Shown here piece by piece: positions 37,832-51,256 of a stretch of 64,000 nt of DNA. Both the position numbers and the translations under genes were made by a program. How positions within the stretch are numbered: the stretch's first letter is position 1; every line of letters starts with the position of its first letter. A model generated the notes under the pieces. That model ran no database searches. It was not told the origin of the DNA and saw nothing but the letters and a program-made list of their open reading frames with translations. The DNA is taken from contig JAYKKI010000014.1 of the NCBI GenBank assembly GCA_039881145.1, positions 312,501 to 376,500 of the forward strand. Direction: 5' to 3'. This stretch comes from Druceiella hillmani (taxonomy: Eukaryota; Arthropoda; Insecta; Lepidoptera; Hepialidae).

Positions 37832-40384
37832 AGGTTATTGTACCATCATCTGGCCAGCAATTAGAATCGTCTTTATTAAATACGGAAAGTCCTTTACCTA
37901 TAACCAATACTAAAATTCAAAAATCTCGGAAAAAGAAAATAGCAGAAACAATCCAGAAATTGAAGATTACATCGGAGCAACTACTAAAAAAAATTTAACG
38001 GCTAATACGAAACACATTAACTTTAGAAAAAAATTTCTAACTTGGAGATGTTGCTGAAAAATTTAACAACGAAATCATTCATAACTGAAGAAAATAAGTC
38101 AATTCTCAGTAGCGTCGGTGTACAGCCTGCGGATTTAATGAAGCGATAGTTACTTAAGTCAAATAGACAGTTACATAAAGGATATATTACAAAAGTAAAA
38201 CATTCTCCAGCCCTATTTTGCCTAATTTGCTTTGACTCTGAACTTTGTAAATGAATGGTACCGCAGTATATCGGAAAACAGGATTCACAAATGAAGCTCT
38301 CATTTCTATCAAACTGAAAGATGAACAATCCAAAACAAAGTTATTATGTACACTTGTAATAGATGAGATGGCTCTAAGACAAAAGATTGTATGGATTCCT
38401 AACGAGAAACGTTTTTGTGGGTATGTGGATTTGGGAACTGGTATTGAAAGTGATTGCGTGGATCTCGCTAAAGAAGCATTAGTTTTTTTATCAGTAGCGA
38501 GAAATGTTAGTGAAATAGGAATAGAAATAGTAGCTTTGACTTTTGACGGATGCCCATCTAATTTATCTATGGTAAAAATCTTAGGCTGATCATTGGACCA
38601 GACAATTTGAAAACCACTTTCATTAAACCTTCAACTGGAAAACAAATTGTATTTTTTTTAATCCCAGTCACATGCTTAAATTAATTCGCAACTCTTTTGA
38701 AGTCTATCGAGAATTTTATGATAACATGGGAAATAAGATTGAATGAGGTTTTTTGGAAGAATTAAACAGGTTAGCGGAATCGGAAAATTTCCGTATGGTA
38801 AAAAGAGCATATTCATTTCAAGAAAAAAAAGGGTGAGTGTACTTATGTACGCGCGTGAGAAGTCATACTTCTTTGGCATCATTAAAAAATAGTTTTTAAT
38901 TGTATGCAAATAATAAATTACAATAAAATAATAAAAGGACTGGAAAAGGATAGTCAACACAGTCAATAAAGTTCAGTTTAAATTTGAAAAATTAAATAAA
39001 TAAATATTTATTTTCTTACATTAAGGGTAACATAAATTTTCTTATTATCCGAATGTTATTTTTAAATTATGTCCACTGCCATAGCATCTTCCGGTAATGA
39101 CAAATAATACATACGGATAGATAACCTCAATTATATTGGAGCACTTGAAAAAGTCTATAAACACAATTTTTCCACTAATATTTACGAATAGTAAATATAT
39201 TAATCGAAATATTGAATTTAAATCACTACTGAATATAATTTTTCAGCACATATATAAATCGCACTTATATGAAACTAAAACACGTGTATGAATGTAGTTT
39301 CGAGACTGCAACCGCTGCAACTTCATACTGCAACTTTTGTGTGACGAATCTTAAAATTTCACTTTCATCATTTTTTCATAACGCGCCTAAAGAAGTATAA
39401 CTTCAATAAAATAATGAAAGTTACACTAGCGTCACAATTATTTGGAAAAAGTGTCTCAGAAGCTCTTATTTTTTGCGATTCACATTTAAAATTAAATAAA
39501 TTTGAGTGTGTTTCGGGAACGGTAAGTTTTTTATATAATACAAATGACGTTTTCGATGTATTATATTCAAAAGATCACCAATACGGATAAAACGAGCCAT
39601 GAACAAGGAAAATAAGTACGATTATTTGACTCTTCCTGAATCCGCTAATTTTTACTTGAAAACAATTACAACACGAATCTGTGAACGTCAAGGCATAAAA
39701 ACCATTAAACTAATAAAAATCAATCGAAAGACTGGATACATAGGATTTTGCGTCTATACAGATAGTGCGAAATTTTTATATGAAAATTCAGTTGACAACC
39801 AAGATGTTATATTAACGTATTTCCCTATGCATAAGGTCAGTCAAGAGCACATCGAGCTGTTTTTTTTTCTAATATAAGATGCCATAGAGGTGGTAATAAT
39901 AATCCAACGGTTAGGCAGTTCCAATATGTTTATAAAATATTTTAACACACACTGATCTATCCAACTGTGATCGTGGAAATTGAGTTCCACTAGAAAATAT
40001 TCATATTTTAAATTGTTTATCGGCGGTACAATGAATAAATATGACTTCCGAAAAATATAAATTTGTCGACGAAGACGTAAATATTAGCGATAATTTTGAA
40101 AATGTTTCGTTTCTGGATGTCAAATATCCAACACTATCCACATTTTCTGAAAAAGTAATTGAGTATGTTTCTGGTTTCGTAGTCCATGCTTTAATAAAAA
40201 CCATAAAATGTGAGACCTGTATTGGCGCACTTATAACGTCCCAACCGTTGCCCAACAGGCTTATAAACATAAAAGATAAAAATAATCCTATGTATCCTTC
40301 GAAAGATGTTATTAAGATTTGCTGTAGATGTGAATTGGTTCTGAAGAAATGCTTACAAAGTAGCGATGGTAAGCACATTAAACC

Positions 40385-40385
<1 letters not shown>
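37832..40385 (+). pseudogene. P2 P-element transposase body
   Basis: Coiled coil near 37.9-38.1 kb (Lys/Glu-rich, ending SILSSVGVQPADLM), then a 112-codon open frame at 38251-38586 with VIDEMALRQKIVW, FCGYVDLGTG and LTFDGCPSNLSM. Then HMLKLIRNSFEVYREFYDN-like frames near 38.67 kb, KVTLASQLFGKSVSEALIFC near 39.42 kb, and a 92-codon frame from 39599 with TGYIGFCVYTDSAKFLYEN and a block resembling YKLSQDHIELFF. The last frame at 40041-40385 has VIEYVSGFVVHALIKTIKCE and ends in a TA microsatellite. The order matches THAP9. Deletions (for example between VFLSVA and IVALTF) and stops inactivate it. Confidence 0.85.

Positions 40386-40448
<63 letters not shown>
40386..40448. repeat. (TA)n microsatellite at the end of the P2 coding remnant
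   Basis: About 30 TA units directly after the final recognisable P2 codons. Confidence 0.95.
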
Positions 40449-40451
<3 letters not shown>

Positions 40452-41150
40452 TAAACCTACTTGTTTCATAAAGTCACAAGTTTTAAAATTCTTTGTTAGC
40501 ATAACCTTATTTGAAGATTTATTAATGCACCAATTTGATACAGCTCCTTGTCAAATCATTTAATAGATTTAACCAAAGCAATAATTGATAAATACTTAAA
40601 TACCAGATAAACTTTTTTTGACGAAAAATTATGACCCGGCATTTACCAAATGACAAATATTTAATAAAATGATTTTATTCAAAGGGCAGTAGTAATAGGC
40701 TCTTGATTCCATCACATTTATAATTTCTTTTTATAACCTCATTTATCAACTAAACAAATGACCAGGTTTCAAATAAATATTTTTTCCTTTTTATATAGAC
40801 GCAAACCAATGAAGTTAGTTTTCGCATTCAATTTAGTAGTTTAGAAACGACTTTTTTTTGAGTACGGAGGTTCCCTACCAAATATTATTCCTATCCAGGA
40901 TTGCAAAAAAATCGAAACTTTTAATTAATTTTTTACATGATGTATTTATAGCTATTTAAAAAAATATATATGAATTTTTTGTCGATTATTTAACATTTTT
41001 ATCAAGATGTAAAATTAATAAATCACTAGTTAATAAATCTATTTTATGTGTTGTCGATTGGAAGAGTTTGCTTCTGTAGCTATAAATATGCCTTTTGTTT
41101 GTAAACATGTATATAGTAAAGTAAATAAATTAATAATACATATTCTTTTA

Positions 41151-41386
41151 TTGAATATATTTGGCGTTAATTTTGTAGAAACTCATTATTCACAATTAAA
41201 TGAAACTACGTGATGTAGTTTTGTTTCTACTTTCTTTAATTTCTTTACCACGACCTAGGTGGATGGAATCTTTGCTAATTAGTCCGCCCGAAGATGTTGT
41301 AATACAACGAAACCTAGGTCGTGGAAAGAACTCGTTAAAGAAAGTAGAAATAATACTACATCACGTAGTTTCATTTAATTGTGAAT
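41151..41386. repeat. Foldback repeat copy E
   Basis: Outer arm TTGAATATATTTGGCGTTAA on the left, then a palindromic core: ACAATTAAATGAAACTACGTG and its reverse complement, with CCACGACCTAGG in both arms and a slightly altered centre. The outer arm on the right is missing. Confidence 0.9.
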
Positions 41387-41576
41387 ACATATTCTATTAT
41401 TATTGTATACTCTATTCATTGTATACTCTATACATTAGTAATATAATATGGATTTATTTGACATTTATTACTAAAATTGTTTATATTTCTGAGTTTTGTA
41501 CAATCGACAAAAAGTGTTATCCTTTTTTCTCCAGTAAATTTCACAATTCATATTAGCAAAATAACAGTGTAATATT

Positions 41577-41582
<6 letters not shown>

Positions 41583-41671
<89 letters not shown>

Positions 41672-41676
41672 ATATA
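41583..41676. repeat. (TA)n microsatellite
   Basis: About 94 bp of TA with one GTATA and one TATTTATA interruption. Confidence 0.95.
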
Positions 41677-42859
41677 ACATTATTTCGTGCAATAGTTTAT
41701 TAAGTTAATATAAATGTAATAAAAATCTTCTTTTGATATAATGCTGTTTTTAATTTGTTAAAACCCTTACTTTGAAACATATCGAAAATACGTAAGTATC
41801 GAGCAAACGACATCTCTGTGCTACCCCAAGGGACAAAGCACTGATTGGCTAACGGTGTCACGTGGTACGTTTACCCTAATGAGTAGTGGCTAGCTTGGTT
41901 TTCGTACAACTGTGTTCTTATGCACTATCCAGTGGTTAGTGGTATAGAATTAAAATAGATTCATTTAGTTGTGAAAAATATGGGTAACGATGAAAAAAAA
42001 ACGTTAAAGAATTTTAAGCGCTTAGAATTTCTACTATTGATTTTGTCCATGAAAGATGTCAAATATTGAAAATAGTTTATTTTACAGAAACTGAAACATT
42101 GGAACTAGCCTTTTCGACTAAAAGTCAATTTTAATATACGCATTTATATCTGGTTTGGTTTAAAAAATGAAACACGACAGATAATTAGGTCTAGTGTAAG
42201 AATTATAACATGATCAATACGTGAATAAACATGCTTAAATGAATTATTTTTATTTCATTCTTATTATATGAGTATACACATGGCCTTTTACGCTATTTAC
42301 AAATTAAATATTTTTCAAAATTTTCTTATTATGTTATATATTTATACCAATTCCACATATTTTTAAATTTGTATAAGAAATTGATTATGGATTCTTAAGC
42401 ACAAAATAAAACAATTATAATAAATCAATTTTCTTCGTGTCTTACGACGTTGTCAAACGAGCGAGACACAGTAAGACACCGAACGTCGCACGCAGAAAGA
42501 AATCGATTACATTGGAAATTTTGTTTTTTCTAGGTTCTATTTATTACAATGAAATATGTAAATGTAATTGTGAATGAGAAAATGATGAAAATAAAAATTA
42601 ATTATATAATATAGATCCACTTCCCCGCGAAGCGCGGCGGCGACCACTACGCAAAGATATTTATTTAACAGAAAAGACAAATAACGTGAAATATAACTAT
42701 TACAAACCTAATAAATTATATTATTATGAAATATGTTTGATTAGTCTGAAGGAAGGTGTTCAAAATATTTTTTTAAACACACAATAACAAAATGACGACG
42801 TGACAGGCAATTTTCTTCACTCATTTCTTGTGGAACGCTATAGTGAAACAGTCATTGTC

Positions 42860-43040
42860 GATCACCTCTGAATGTGTCTCCGGCAAGTGTTTTAGATAAT
42901 TTAAGAGACGTGGCAATCGAACGAATACTGTGAATGGGATCTTCGGTAAATGCAAGGAGAATTACTTCCTCTGCCCCGTTACGTCTCTTACAAGCCGGGC
43001 ACGAGAGTATCAACTCACCAGTACTATGCACCCGTCAATC
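42860..43040 (-). pseudogene. DUF4817-type mariner-like transposase fragment
   Basis: On the minus strand a frame reads EEVILLAFTEDPIHSIRSIA followed by TSLKLSKT, which resembles the second helix-turn-helix of the insect mariner-like family with a DUF4817 domain (pattern: LAxVEDNPxxSTRxxAxxLxVS). Only about 35 residues remain. Confidence 0.45.
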
Positions 43041-43197
43041 TTACTACAGTCGATTTGGATAACTATCCGAACGCATTACACTCGCCTGCTAGGCTTTGTA
43101 ACTACGTGTACTTAGACACATAATCATCTCATAATATTCCGAATCGGAATTATACAGAGTATACAGATATTATAACAATTAACAGAACAATATAACC

Positions 43198-43458
43198 AAT
43201 TAAATGAAACTACGTGATGTAGTATTATTTCTACTATCTTTAATTTCTTTACCACGACCTAGGTTTCGTTGTATTAGAACATCTTCAGGTGGGCTATTAG
43301 CAAAGATCTTTGCTAATATCCCACCTGAAGATGTTGTAATACAACGAAACCTAGGTCGTGGTAAAGAAATTAAAGATAGTAGAAATAATACTACATCACG
43401 TAGTATCATTTAATTGTGAATAATGAATTTCTACAAAATTAACGCCAAATATATTCAA
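43198..43458. repeat. Foldback repeat copy F, near-perfect 218-bp palindrome
   Basis: Arms at 43198-43306 and 43307-43415 are inverted copies with only three mismatches by eye, centred on AAAGATCTTT. An outer arm ending ACGCCAAATATATTCAA follows on the right. Because of the symmetry the same 69-codon ORF appears on both strands; I treat it as an artefact. Confidence 0.95.
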
Positions 43459-44940
43459 TATTTCAGAACAATATAAGTTAAAAACAAATATAAACACTCC
43501 AAAAAATCTAATTACGTTAAAAATACAGAAGTAAAATATGTTTAAAACGGCACGATGAAATCAAAACGTAGCATTTAACTGAAAATTATTATTTTTTGCG
43601 TAGATAACTACTTCACGCATGGATAAGTGTTAAACTTATCCATGACTTCACGCAAACACTTTTACATACACTGTACAATGTTTCGTCAAATGAATCGCTG
43701 AGTATGTGATTAGTTATCTGTTATTTATTAGAGAATTTTGTTGAGTGTGTCGTGTTCATGAGTTTTAGCAAACACATCCAACAAATTTTAATAATTGACT
43801 ATAAAACGTACATATAGTATTTGACCGAGACCAAGATTTATTCGTTAAGGACATATTTACAACACCCAGCCGCTTGAGAAGTAATATTTACTAGTCGTAA
43901 ACTCACTAATATACACGTAGCGATGTCGATTATTGATGTGAAAAAAATTTTGAGCCTATACGTTTTATTTTGATCGCTTACATTATCTATATCTAAAATT
44001 AAAATAAATGTTTTATATTTGTTTGGTGAGCAGTCTTATTTATTTTGTGATATTAAAATTACATTCATACTACAATAACATATGTTAGTATTATTCTAGT
44101 TTTCATTAGGATTTTATCCATTGACCAGGCCAGCTAACCAGAATAGTTATGTACAATCATTTTATCTTCCACACGCGACTTAATCGAGACAACAGTAACT
44201 CGAGACTACTAATTAGTGTTTTACGTTTTGGCATTCTCCTTGGTTGATCTAAATGGTTTCTGCACTTAAATTAAAAAAATGGCGTAAAAATATAACCACT
44301 AACTGTCATATTTTTCCGTGAATAGGATGTATTTAAAATAATACGGCATAACATATCGAATGTTATAAAATATCATAGTGGTTTATTAATTAATAATATA
44401 ACTTTAAATAATAAAACCTATAATAAAATATTCATATTCTTTGGATATCTCCTATTCCACGTACGAAACGTGTAATTATAAGAGTCACAAATCTTTGAAC
44501 TTAATGAGCTGCAAAATAAGGCAAAACGGCAAACGATTTATTCGACGATCGATTTATTTAACGATTTATTCCTAACTTTACTCTCTCTAGAAGCAATTAT
44601 TAAGCATTAACGTAGTTAGCATGGGTGGCACCCGGTATGAATATTGATGGTGTCTCCTTAAGAATGAAAACTGGTACATCGATAAAAATCCGATAAACGT
44701 CAAGTATGGTTTTACTTAAATAATACAAGAAAGAGTCATTGACAACCAAATTGGATTTTAATATTAGAATAATAGTATTGTTTTATTATCCATGTATTCT
44801 TTCAATTTGACATATGGATAACACAAAATAATGAAAGTAGAATTGACGCAGTGCATTCCCTAAAAATACGTATGGTTTAAAATTTAATCAGGATAAAGAA
44901 TAGTGTGATAATATATTTTGTGTTGCCTCGTTTTTTATTG
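43459..44940. other. AT-rich spacer
   Basis: Includes the small palindrome CATGGATAAGTGTTAAAC at 43619 whose arms pair as TGGATAAGT/ACTTATCCA. No gene seen. Confidence 0.5.
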
Positions 44941-44956
44941 TTAATGTGCCAAATTG

Positions 44957-46567
44957 TTAAGCATCGTTTGGGTCATTGTTGCCGGGCCAGTAATTTTTTA
45001 TTAATTTTAATTTACTGAAACTCCCCTCACATGAAGCAACCGAAACGCAAATTATCACAAATAAATTTAGTGCAACCCTACGATTTGGAAGACGTTCTCT
45101 AGAAGCCCATTTCATGATTAATTTCAAAAGGCCTAGAGACACCCAACCAGAAACTGTATTATTGGCCACTTTTAATTGTCTTCTCAACCTTGGCATCTCT
45201 AAGATGACTGCTTCTAATACCTTATCATAAAAGCTAATAAATTTTACTAGAGCTAATTTCAACTTTTTAGTGTCCGCACAATGTGAAGTATTTGCCTGCA
45301 CAGGCACTTAATCGGTCAAGATATTCCAACACATCTTTTTGAAGTTCAGCACTCAGGGTGAGTCCTGCATCGGTTGCCAACTCACCGGCCTTTTTTTACG
45401 ACTAACTTGTCTTTCTATAGAAATATCATAATTCTTTGATTTTTCCGCAGCTCTTACAATATGACCCGTTTTTTTCAATGTAAAAACGAAGTGCCTCTGT
45501 TATTATCTAATTAATTTTTAGATATTTCACTAACATTTAAAACTTTACTTGCAATGCTATGTGAACATAAATTATTTCCTTTGATACTTCATTCCAAAAT
45601 AAAAGATGGTAAAGTAATGTGAAATTATATAAAGCAGGTTCTGGTTAGAGCATAAGATCTCTGGTGTCCAAATGTTTTTGTTGATCACACAATTCCTCAA
45701 ATGCAGCCACAATCCCATCAAAATTTTCTGCCTTTACTTTTACTAGAGTATAATGAGTACTCCAGCGAGTTATTGATTCTTTTAACAGATGCTTTACTGT
45801 ATTTAATAAGCACGCCCCAGGGGCTTGTGGAAGTAGAAACAAATGTGAAAATTGTCTCTACTATTACGACAAATGTTACACAAGATACACTCTGTGCAAA
45901 TGAGGTTGCATAAGTTAATTGAATGATCAACACATCCAACAAAAGGTGCTTTATTACGTAAAATTCCCTGTACGCCGGTCATAACAACTCCATTTTATAA
46001 ACTTATGAATGACACATCGTAACACCTAAACCGTTATTTTCAAACTTCTTAATAATTCCATCACTTGGCTATTTTTTTCCTTTTAAACGGAATCCAAGGA
46101 ATACTTTTTTGACGTTCACTTTTCTGTATCATTTTTCACATAAGGAATCACTTTAGACATTTTATTAATATATGAAATGTCAGGTGTGCTATCAAACATA
46201 ATGCCAAAATATTTGGCCGATTTAATTTCCTTGACAAGCTTAGATTATTCGAGGTTCGCTAAAACATTTATGAATACATTTTGTATATCTGACAAAAAAT
46301 ACAATATTTTTGGTGATTTAGTATGCTCCAAGTACAACACAACATCATACTTTGACAGTAGTTTGACTACTTCCAATTTTTTTTTATTTGTACAACTTTT
46401 TCCTTCATCATGTTTACGAAATGCGAGGTTTTACCTAGATAAAAGATGATTCCATTTCTGTTTCTCAAGTCTGGAAGTGAGTCAATGATGAAAGTATTGT
46501 CTTTCATAGCATTATCAGTATTATTACTATCATTTTTAGTATTTTTATCTTCTTGATGGGTTGTCAT
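44957..46567 (-). pseudogene. hAT transposase (ZMYM1/TTF-type), broken
   Basis: On the minus strand: an N-terminal part with GKTSHFVNMM, then FDSTPDISYINKMS and VGCVDHSINLCNL in shifted frames, then ESITRWSTHYTLVKVKAENF with CDQQKHLDTRD, and at 45307-44957 the dimerisation domain with SVASCEGSFSKLKLIKNYW. This is the order of hAT elements of the TTF/ZMYM1-like group. Stops and frameshifts occur throughout. Inverted ends and the 8-bp duplication were not identified. Confidence 0.82.
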
Positions 46568-48464
46568 CGTTAGTTCTGTATTGTCGCTGTTGCTTCCTGA
46601 AGATAAGTTGGTATTAACTGCGTCATTCCTTGTATCAACGTGAGAATTAGTTTATTTTGAAGAACTTTGGCTATCATTAGTTTTTGTAACATATTTAAAG
46701 ATGGATCCAGACATACTTTGAACTAAATTAATTTTAGTCTATTTGTCTTTTTTCTGCTGAACTCACTTTTTCTCCTAGATGTATGAACTCCCCGAGGCAT
46801 TTTTCTCCTTTTAAGTATTTGGTACACGTATTCTAAAAAAAATAATTTCAATTTGTATCACCGATATAAATTAAAATTATCACACCCGACACACTATATT
46901 AATTAAAGACGTCGCTCGTTGGACTAATAAGTCAAATAGGCAGTTATTGGACTATAGCATTATAACACTTCACACCAACCACAATTCACGAAAGAAATAA
47001 TAAATGACACAGATGATTAGCAACGATGGAATTCCCAACCGAGCCATACTGCCTATCTATTACATAGTGCTATCATACAGTCGTTGAAACGAGAAAAAAA
47101 GAATTTGTGTGATGTCACGATTTAAAAGAGAGAAAAGAATGTATTATTAATTAATTTTCGTTAGTATATACAATACTTATAAGTTAATGATTTTTTTAAA
47201 ATAAATTTAGAATTTTTTTTTTAATTTTATAGTCATGATTCGAAATCATTTCTTTATGAGTATATCAATTCATTCAAACTTCATTCCGACTACTTCGGAG
47301 CGCGCTCAGACCTACTCTGTGACATAGTCTGTCTTATTCAGTTGTTAGATCTAAGGTTAGGTTTTAAGACTTAGCTGTTAGTTGTTAGTTCTAAGTACAT
47401 CCACTACCTGAAATTATCCTTTCAAATGTCTTTCGAATTTGAAAGGATACTTTTGTAAAATATAGAACGATGTGTGATCCTGGAAATTTTATTAAATTAT
47501 TACAAGCTATGGCCACTATTTAAATATGAAGACTGGAATGTCTTCATATTATTCGGAAAGTATTTCGGAAAGCAATTTCACCACAAGAGAAACTTTCTCT
47601 TACGTTGAGGTTAAAAAAAACCGCGCGCGGTTAACCGTTGCGCGTGCGCCACCAACGAATACTATGGGGTATAAAAAATTGCACATTTTCGAATCGCTAA
47701 CCAAAATGTAGCAAGTAGCTTTCTTAAAATCAGTCACAGAAAAACCGCTAGTGCGTGCACTTATGAAGAAAGCCATACATTGCATTTTTCGGCGGTTCGA
47801 AACCGTACGCGTTTAATCGCAGATCTAAAATTGTTATGAAAAGAGACAAAGCAGTTCGATTGACGCATATAACTCGAGTCACGTCACTCAAGCGGAATAC
47901 TGTTTTTTTTCAATAGCCGTGGCAGGAAAATGAACTTTGAGTATTGCTGTAAAGCACAATTTGCTTTGAGATAACTATGACAAACTAAAAACAAGAATAT
48001 AATGAACAAAGTGAACGAATATGGTTGTGAACCTAAAGTAAAATTTGCTTTGATTTATCAAGTTTATATAGGTTGACGTTGATTGATACTGAATAAGTGA
48101 AAATTGAAAAGAACACACGTCGGTTATTAGAATTACTACCATTTAACATTTCTGAAAGATGATTGAATACGATGCGTTATTGCGTCGTGCATTACCTTTG
48201 TATATACATTTATCTACTTTCATCCCATTTCCAAAAAAATGTGTAATTTTATGTACAGTTAAATTATAAGTTTATTTTTTTTTATTTTGCTTGGACATTT
48301 GGTGTGTGCACAACATGTAAACTTAAAAAAAAGGTTAACCTTTCATAAACATAAGTGAAAAGGTATTTTTATTCCATAATATTAAGTTTTCCTATCTCAT
48401 TCACAACGTGAATGATGAGCAAATCGCATCCGTTAGATCTATCATATCAGTCATGCCAGTACTG
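46568..48464. other. Spacer with no gene seen
   Basis: AT-rich, with a GC-rich patch at 47620 (CCGCGCGCGGTTAACC). Short ORFs at 47.5-47.8 kb show no motifs. Confidence 0.5.
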
Positions 48465-48936
48465 TAGGAGAGCGCCGGGTAATGAGAGCGGGTGGGTAAT
48501 GGGAGCGATGGCGATGAACGGAACCTATGAACATCTGGGTGAACTTAGGCACTCGGCCGTTTCCGTCAATCATCAAGAAAGTTCTTCTAACGCGCACGAG
48601 TCATTAGTGCCCATACGTTCAGTCAAGATAGACGGCTCGTTCCGCGCTTATAAAAACTGCCGATTGCCAGTGTCCAGGGAAGCTTGAAGATATATTCTTA
48701 TTGTATTACGTTTATGCTTATTACATACTTAGATTCGTCTTATTTCTCAAGTGTCAGTGTTAAATTGTGATTGAAAATCGAATAAGATATTTGTGTTATT
48801 ACTTTTTAAAATGATGGTCAGCGGATAATGGGAACCTACATGACTTTCACTACCCGACATAACTCCCATTACCCCGTTATTGTCACAATGTATTTTTAAA
48901 ACATTTTAGGTTTATATTTGTTTTTTATTGTTTTAG

Positions 48937-50790
48937 AAGCCGCGTAAAAGAGATAGTACAACAAGAAAAGCTTCTTGGACGGTAGATTCATTAGATAATG
49001 CAATAATTACTCTCAAGAGAAGAAGCACTTCGGTTTACTATGTATTTCGGGAAACTGTCATTCCTTACAGCTAAGCTAGTGATGATAGCTATAAAAACTC
49101 TCCTAAGCTGGGAAGATATACAGTATTCACTTCTGAGCAAGAAAAATACTAGCTGACCATCTTTGGACTATGAACTGACAAAAAAACAATTTCGTAAAAT
49201 ATGTTACGGCGTAGCTAAAAAACTAGGTATTGCAGAAAGATTTAACCATGTCAATAAAACTTCTGGAAAAAATTGGATGTTTGTATTTTTGCAGCTGATT
49301 TGAGTACCAGAATGTTTGAAACCATCAGTATCGATAGAATATACGGATTTAACAAGACTGAGGTAATATACTTTTTTTGATAATTTGGAGAAAATGATTA
49401 TGCAATACAAGTTTGAACCACAAATTATATACGACTTAGATGAGACTGGTATGACGACCATCCAAGAAACTAAGAAAATTATAGCTCCCAAAGGGCAGAA
49501 TCTAGTTGGATCTGTTACGTTACGGAAATGTGATAAGACCCTCACAGTAATATGTACTCTGAATGCTTCAGGGTCTTCCATTCTCCCTCTTTTCACTTTC
49601 CTCAACAACGTCACTTACCGCAACTGGAAAAAGGTAGACAACTAGGAGCTGTTTACACATGTTCTCATAATAACTGGACTAACAAAAATATACTCATTTT
49701 ATGACTACGTCATTTTATAAAACACACAGTCATTCTACTCTTGAAGCTTGGTAATTAAAAAAGCAGAACCACGCCATAACGCTTACCATTCCACCAAATT
49801 CATCACACCTCATAGTCTACAACCTCTAGATGTTGCTTTTGATTCCTTCCTTAAAATAGCTTACAACAAAGAGTGCAACATGTACATGAAATCAAGAAAT
49901 TCGATAAAAGTTACACCGTATGAGATTGCAGGACTATTTAATAAAGCTTACATAAAAGTAGCTTCTATAGCAAAGAAGATTCAAGCTTTAAAGCAACGAG
50001 AATATTCCCCACGAATCCTAAATTTTTTGTGATGATAATTTCATTGCTATTGATGAGGAAGCCGGACCTGTGGCTACGGATGAGACTCAATAGCAACCTG
50101 ACATTCAGCAGCCAACTAACCTCAATTCCCTTTCAATTTACATCAAATTATTCACCACAGCAGCCAGTTATTGGGCAACCAGATACTGTTAATATCTTAT
50201 GTAAATAAAGTAGCAATACATGTCCATCTATTTTTTGTGATATAGGAATTCAACCAGTAATTCAAGAGACAGCTACTGTAAGCCCAGCTAGAATTCGAAC
50301 CACATCATATGCAGCCCTAATCAGTCTCTAATAAAAACATGGTATTGAAGAACAAACAGCATTCTGAAATATTAACAAGCATGCCAATAAAAACCGTATT
50401 TGAAGAAAAAAAGAGGGATTAATTGAAAAAGAGAGAAGACAAAGGCGATTCAGAAAAATTAAGGAAACTGGAATAAAGAAAATTGTGCCAAGGAAAAATG
50501 TACCAAAAGAAAATGTATAGGAGGAAAAGTTACCAAAAGATAAAGGAGTTAAAAGCAAGCAGACTACAATCAGAAATGTATTTAAAAGTGACGATGAAGA
50601 TTCGTGTACTGAAGAACTAAACAAAAACTTAATTTGCGATGTTGAGTCAGAATATTCAGAAGAGGAAACTCTTGTGCGATTTGTTTGTACACGGGAAAGG
50701 GGGGCGAAAACTAGACCCGTAAAGAATGTTCTGGCAGTGATAGTCCAGCTTCTTATATTTGTGCTTTTTGTTTGGATCCTTAAAGGGTCC
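48937..50790 (+). pseudogene. Pogo-like transposase 2, broken
   Basis: After a TTTTAG acceptor the frame opens KPRKRDSTTRKASWTVDSL, a pipsqueak HTH, then FTSEQE, GVAKKLGIAERFNHVNKTSG, KNW, and a long frame from 49391 with IIYDLDETGMTTIQ (first catalytic Asp), GSVTLRKCDKTLTVIC and LPLF. Later frames carry SLQPLDVAFDSFLK and a Lys-rich tail, and the end reads CSGSDSPASYICAFCLDP, a Cys-rich finger remnant. Several stops and shifts; the second catalytic block is not readable. Confidence 0.8.
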
Positions 50791-51135
50791 AGTTTTGTTT
50801 TCCTTTAATAATTTGGTCTTTATTTCTTTGTTTTGTTTGAATAGTTGTTTTTTTTATTTGTGTTTCAAATAGTTCTTTGTATTAGCAACTAAGATTTGTT
50901 TTTTAAATATGTTTATTTTCATTTTGGGAAGAAGTAAAATTATGGCTCCCGTTTCTCATATGAGCGTTAAATGAGCTCTCATTACCTACATGAATGGGGT
51001 AATAGGAGCGATTGTTTTTTATTTTTCTGTAAAATCTTTATTGTGCCTTAATGCACGGCTGTAGTCTATTTAAACTGTGATGAAAAGATATTAAAATAAA
51101 CGGCGTTTAAATTTCTAATTAAAAATTATGACAAA

Positions 51136-51256
51136 GTAAACAAATGTGGTTTTTATCAACATTTTCCTTTAGTAGGCTCCAATTCCCCCGCTCTCCGTAA
51201 ACAAATGTGGTTTTTATCAACATTTTCCTTAGTAGGCTCCAATTCCCCCGCTCTCC
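51136..51256 (+). repeat. Tandem duplication of the pogo-2 right end
   Basis: Two adjacent copies (51136-51196 and 51197-51256) of a unit that runs from GTAAACAAATGTGG to CCCCCGCTCTCC, differing by one T in a homopolymer. Confidence 0.95.

Larger units (their letters stand above)
34788..41386 (+). mobile_element. P-element copy P2 region, split by a LINE
   Basis: Begins with the outer arm of the foldback family (34788-34851), contains THAP9-like coding remnants from 37531 to 40385 and reaches foldback copy E (41151-41386). A LINE occupies 35141-37449. Whether the foldback arms are the true P-element termini is an inference from position. Confidence 0.55.
41387..43197. other. Interval between foldback copies E and F
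   Basis: 1.8 kb containing a TA microsatellite (41583-41676), a GC-rich patch at 42622 (CGCGAAGCGCGGCGGCGAC) and a transposase relic at 42800-43040. No host gene seen. Confidence 0.5.
48465..51256 (+). mobile_element. Pogo-like transposon 2, decayed
   Basis: Ends: left GGAGAGCGCCGGGTAATGAG and right, inverted, GGAGAGCGGGGGAATTGGAG. Near both ends the motif GGTAATRGGAGC recurs (48477, 48491, inverted at 48866, 50997), like the TAATAAGGCCC motif of copy 1. The left end follows TA. The right end is duplicated in tandem. Confidence 0.75.

Noticed and set aside
43200..43413. A 69-codon ORF on each strand with nearly the same protein
   Set aside because: A direct consequence of the 218-bp palindrome; no start context, homologue or codon signal supports it.
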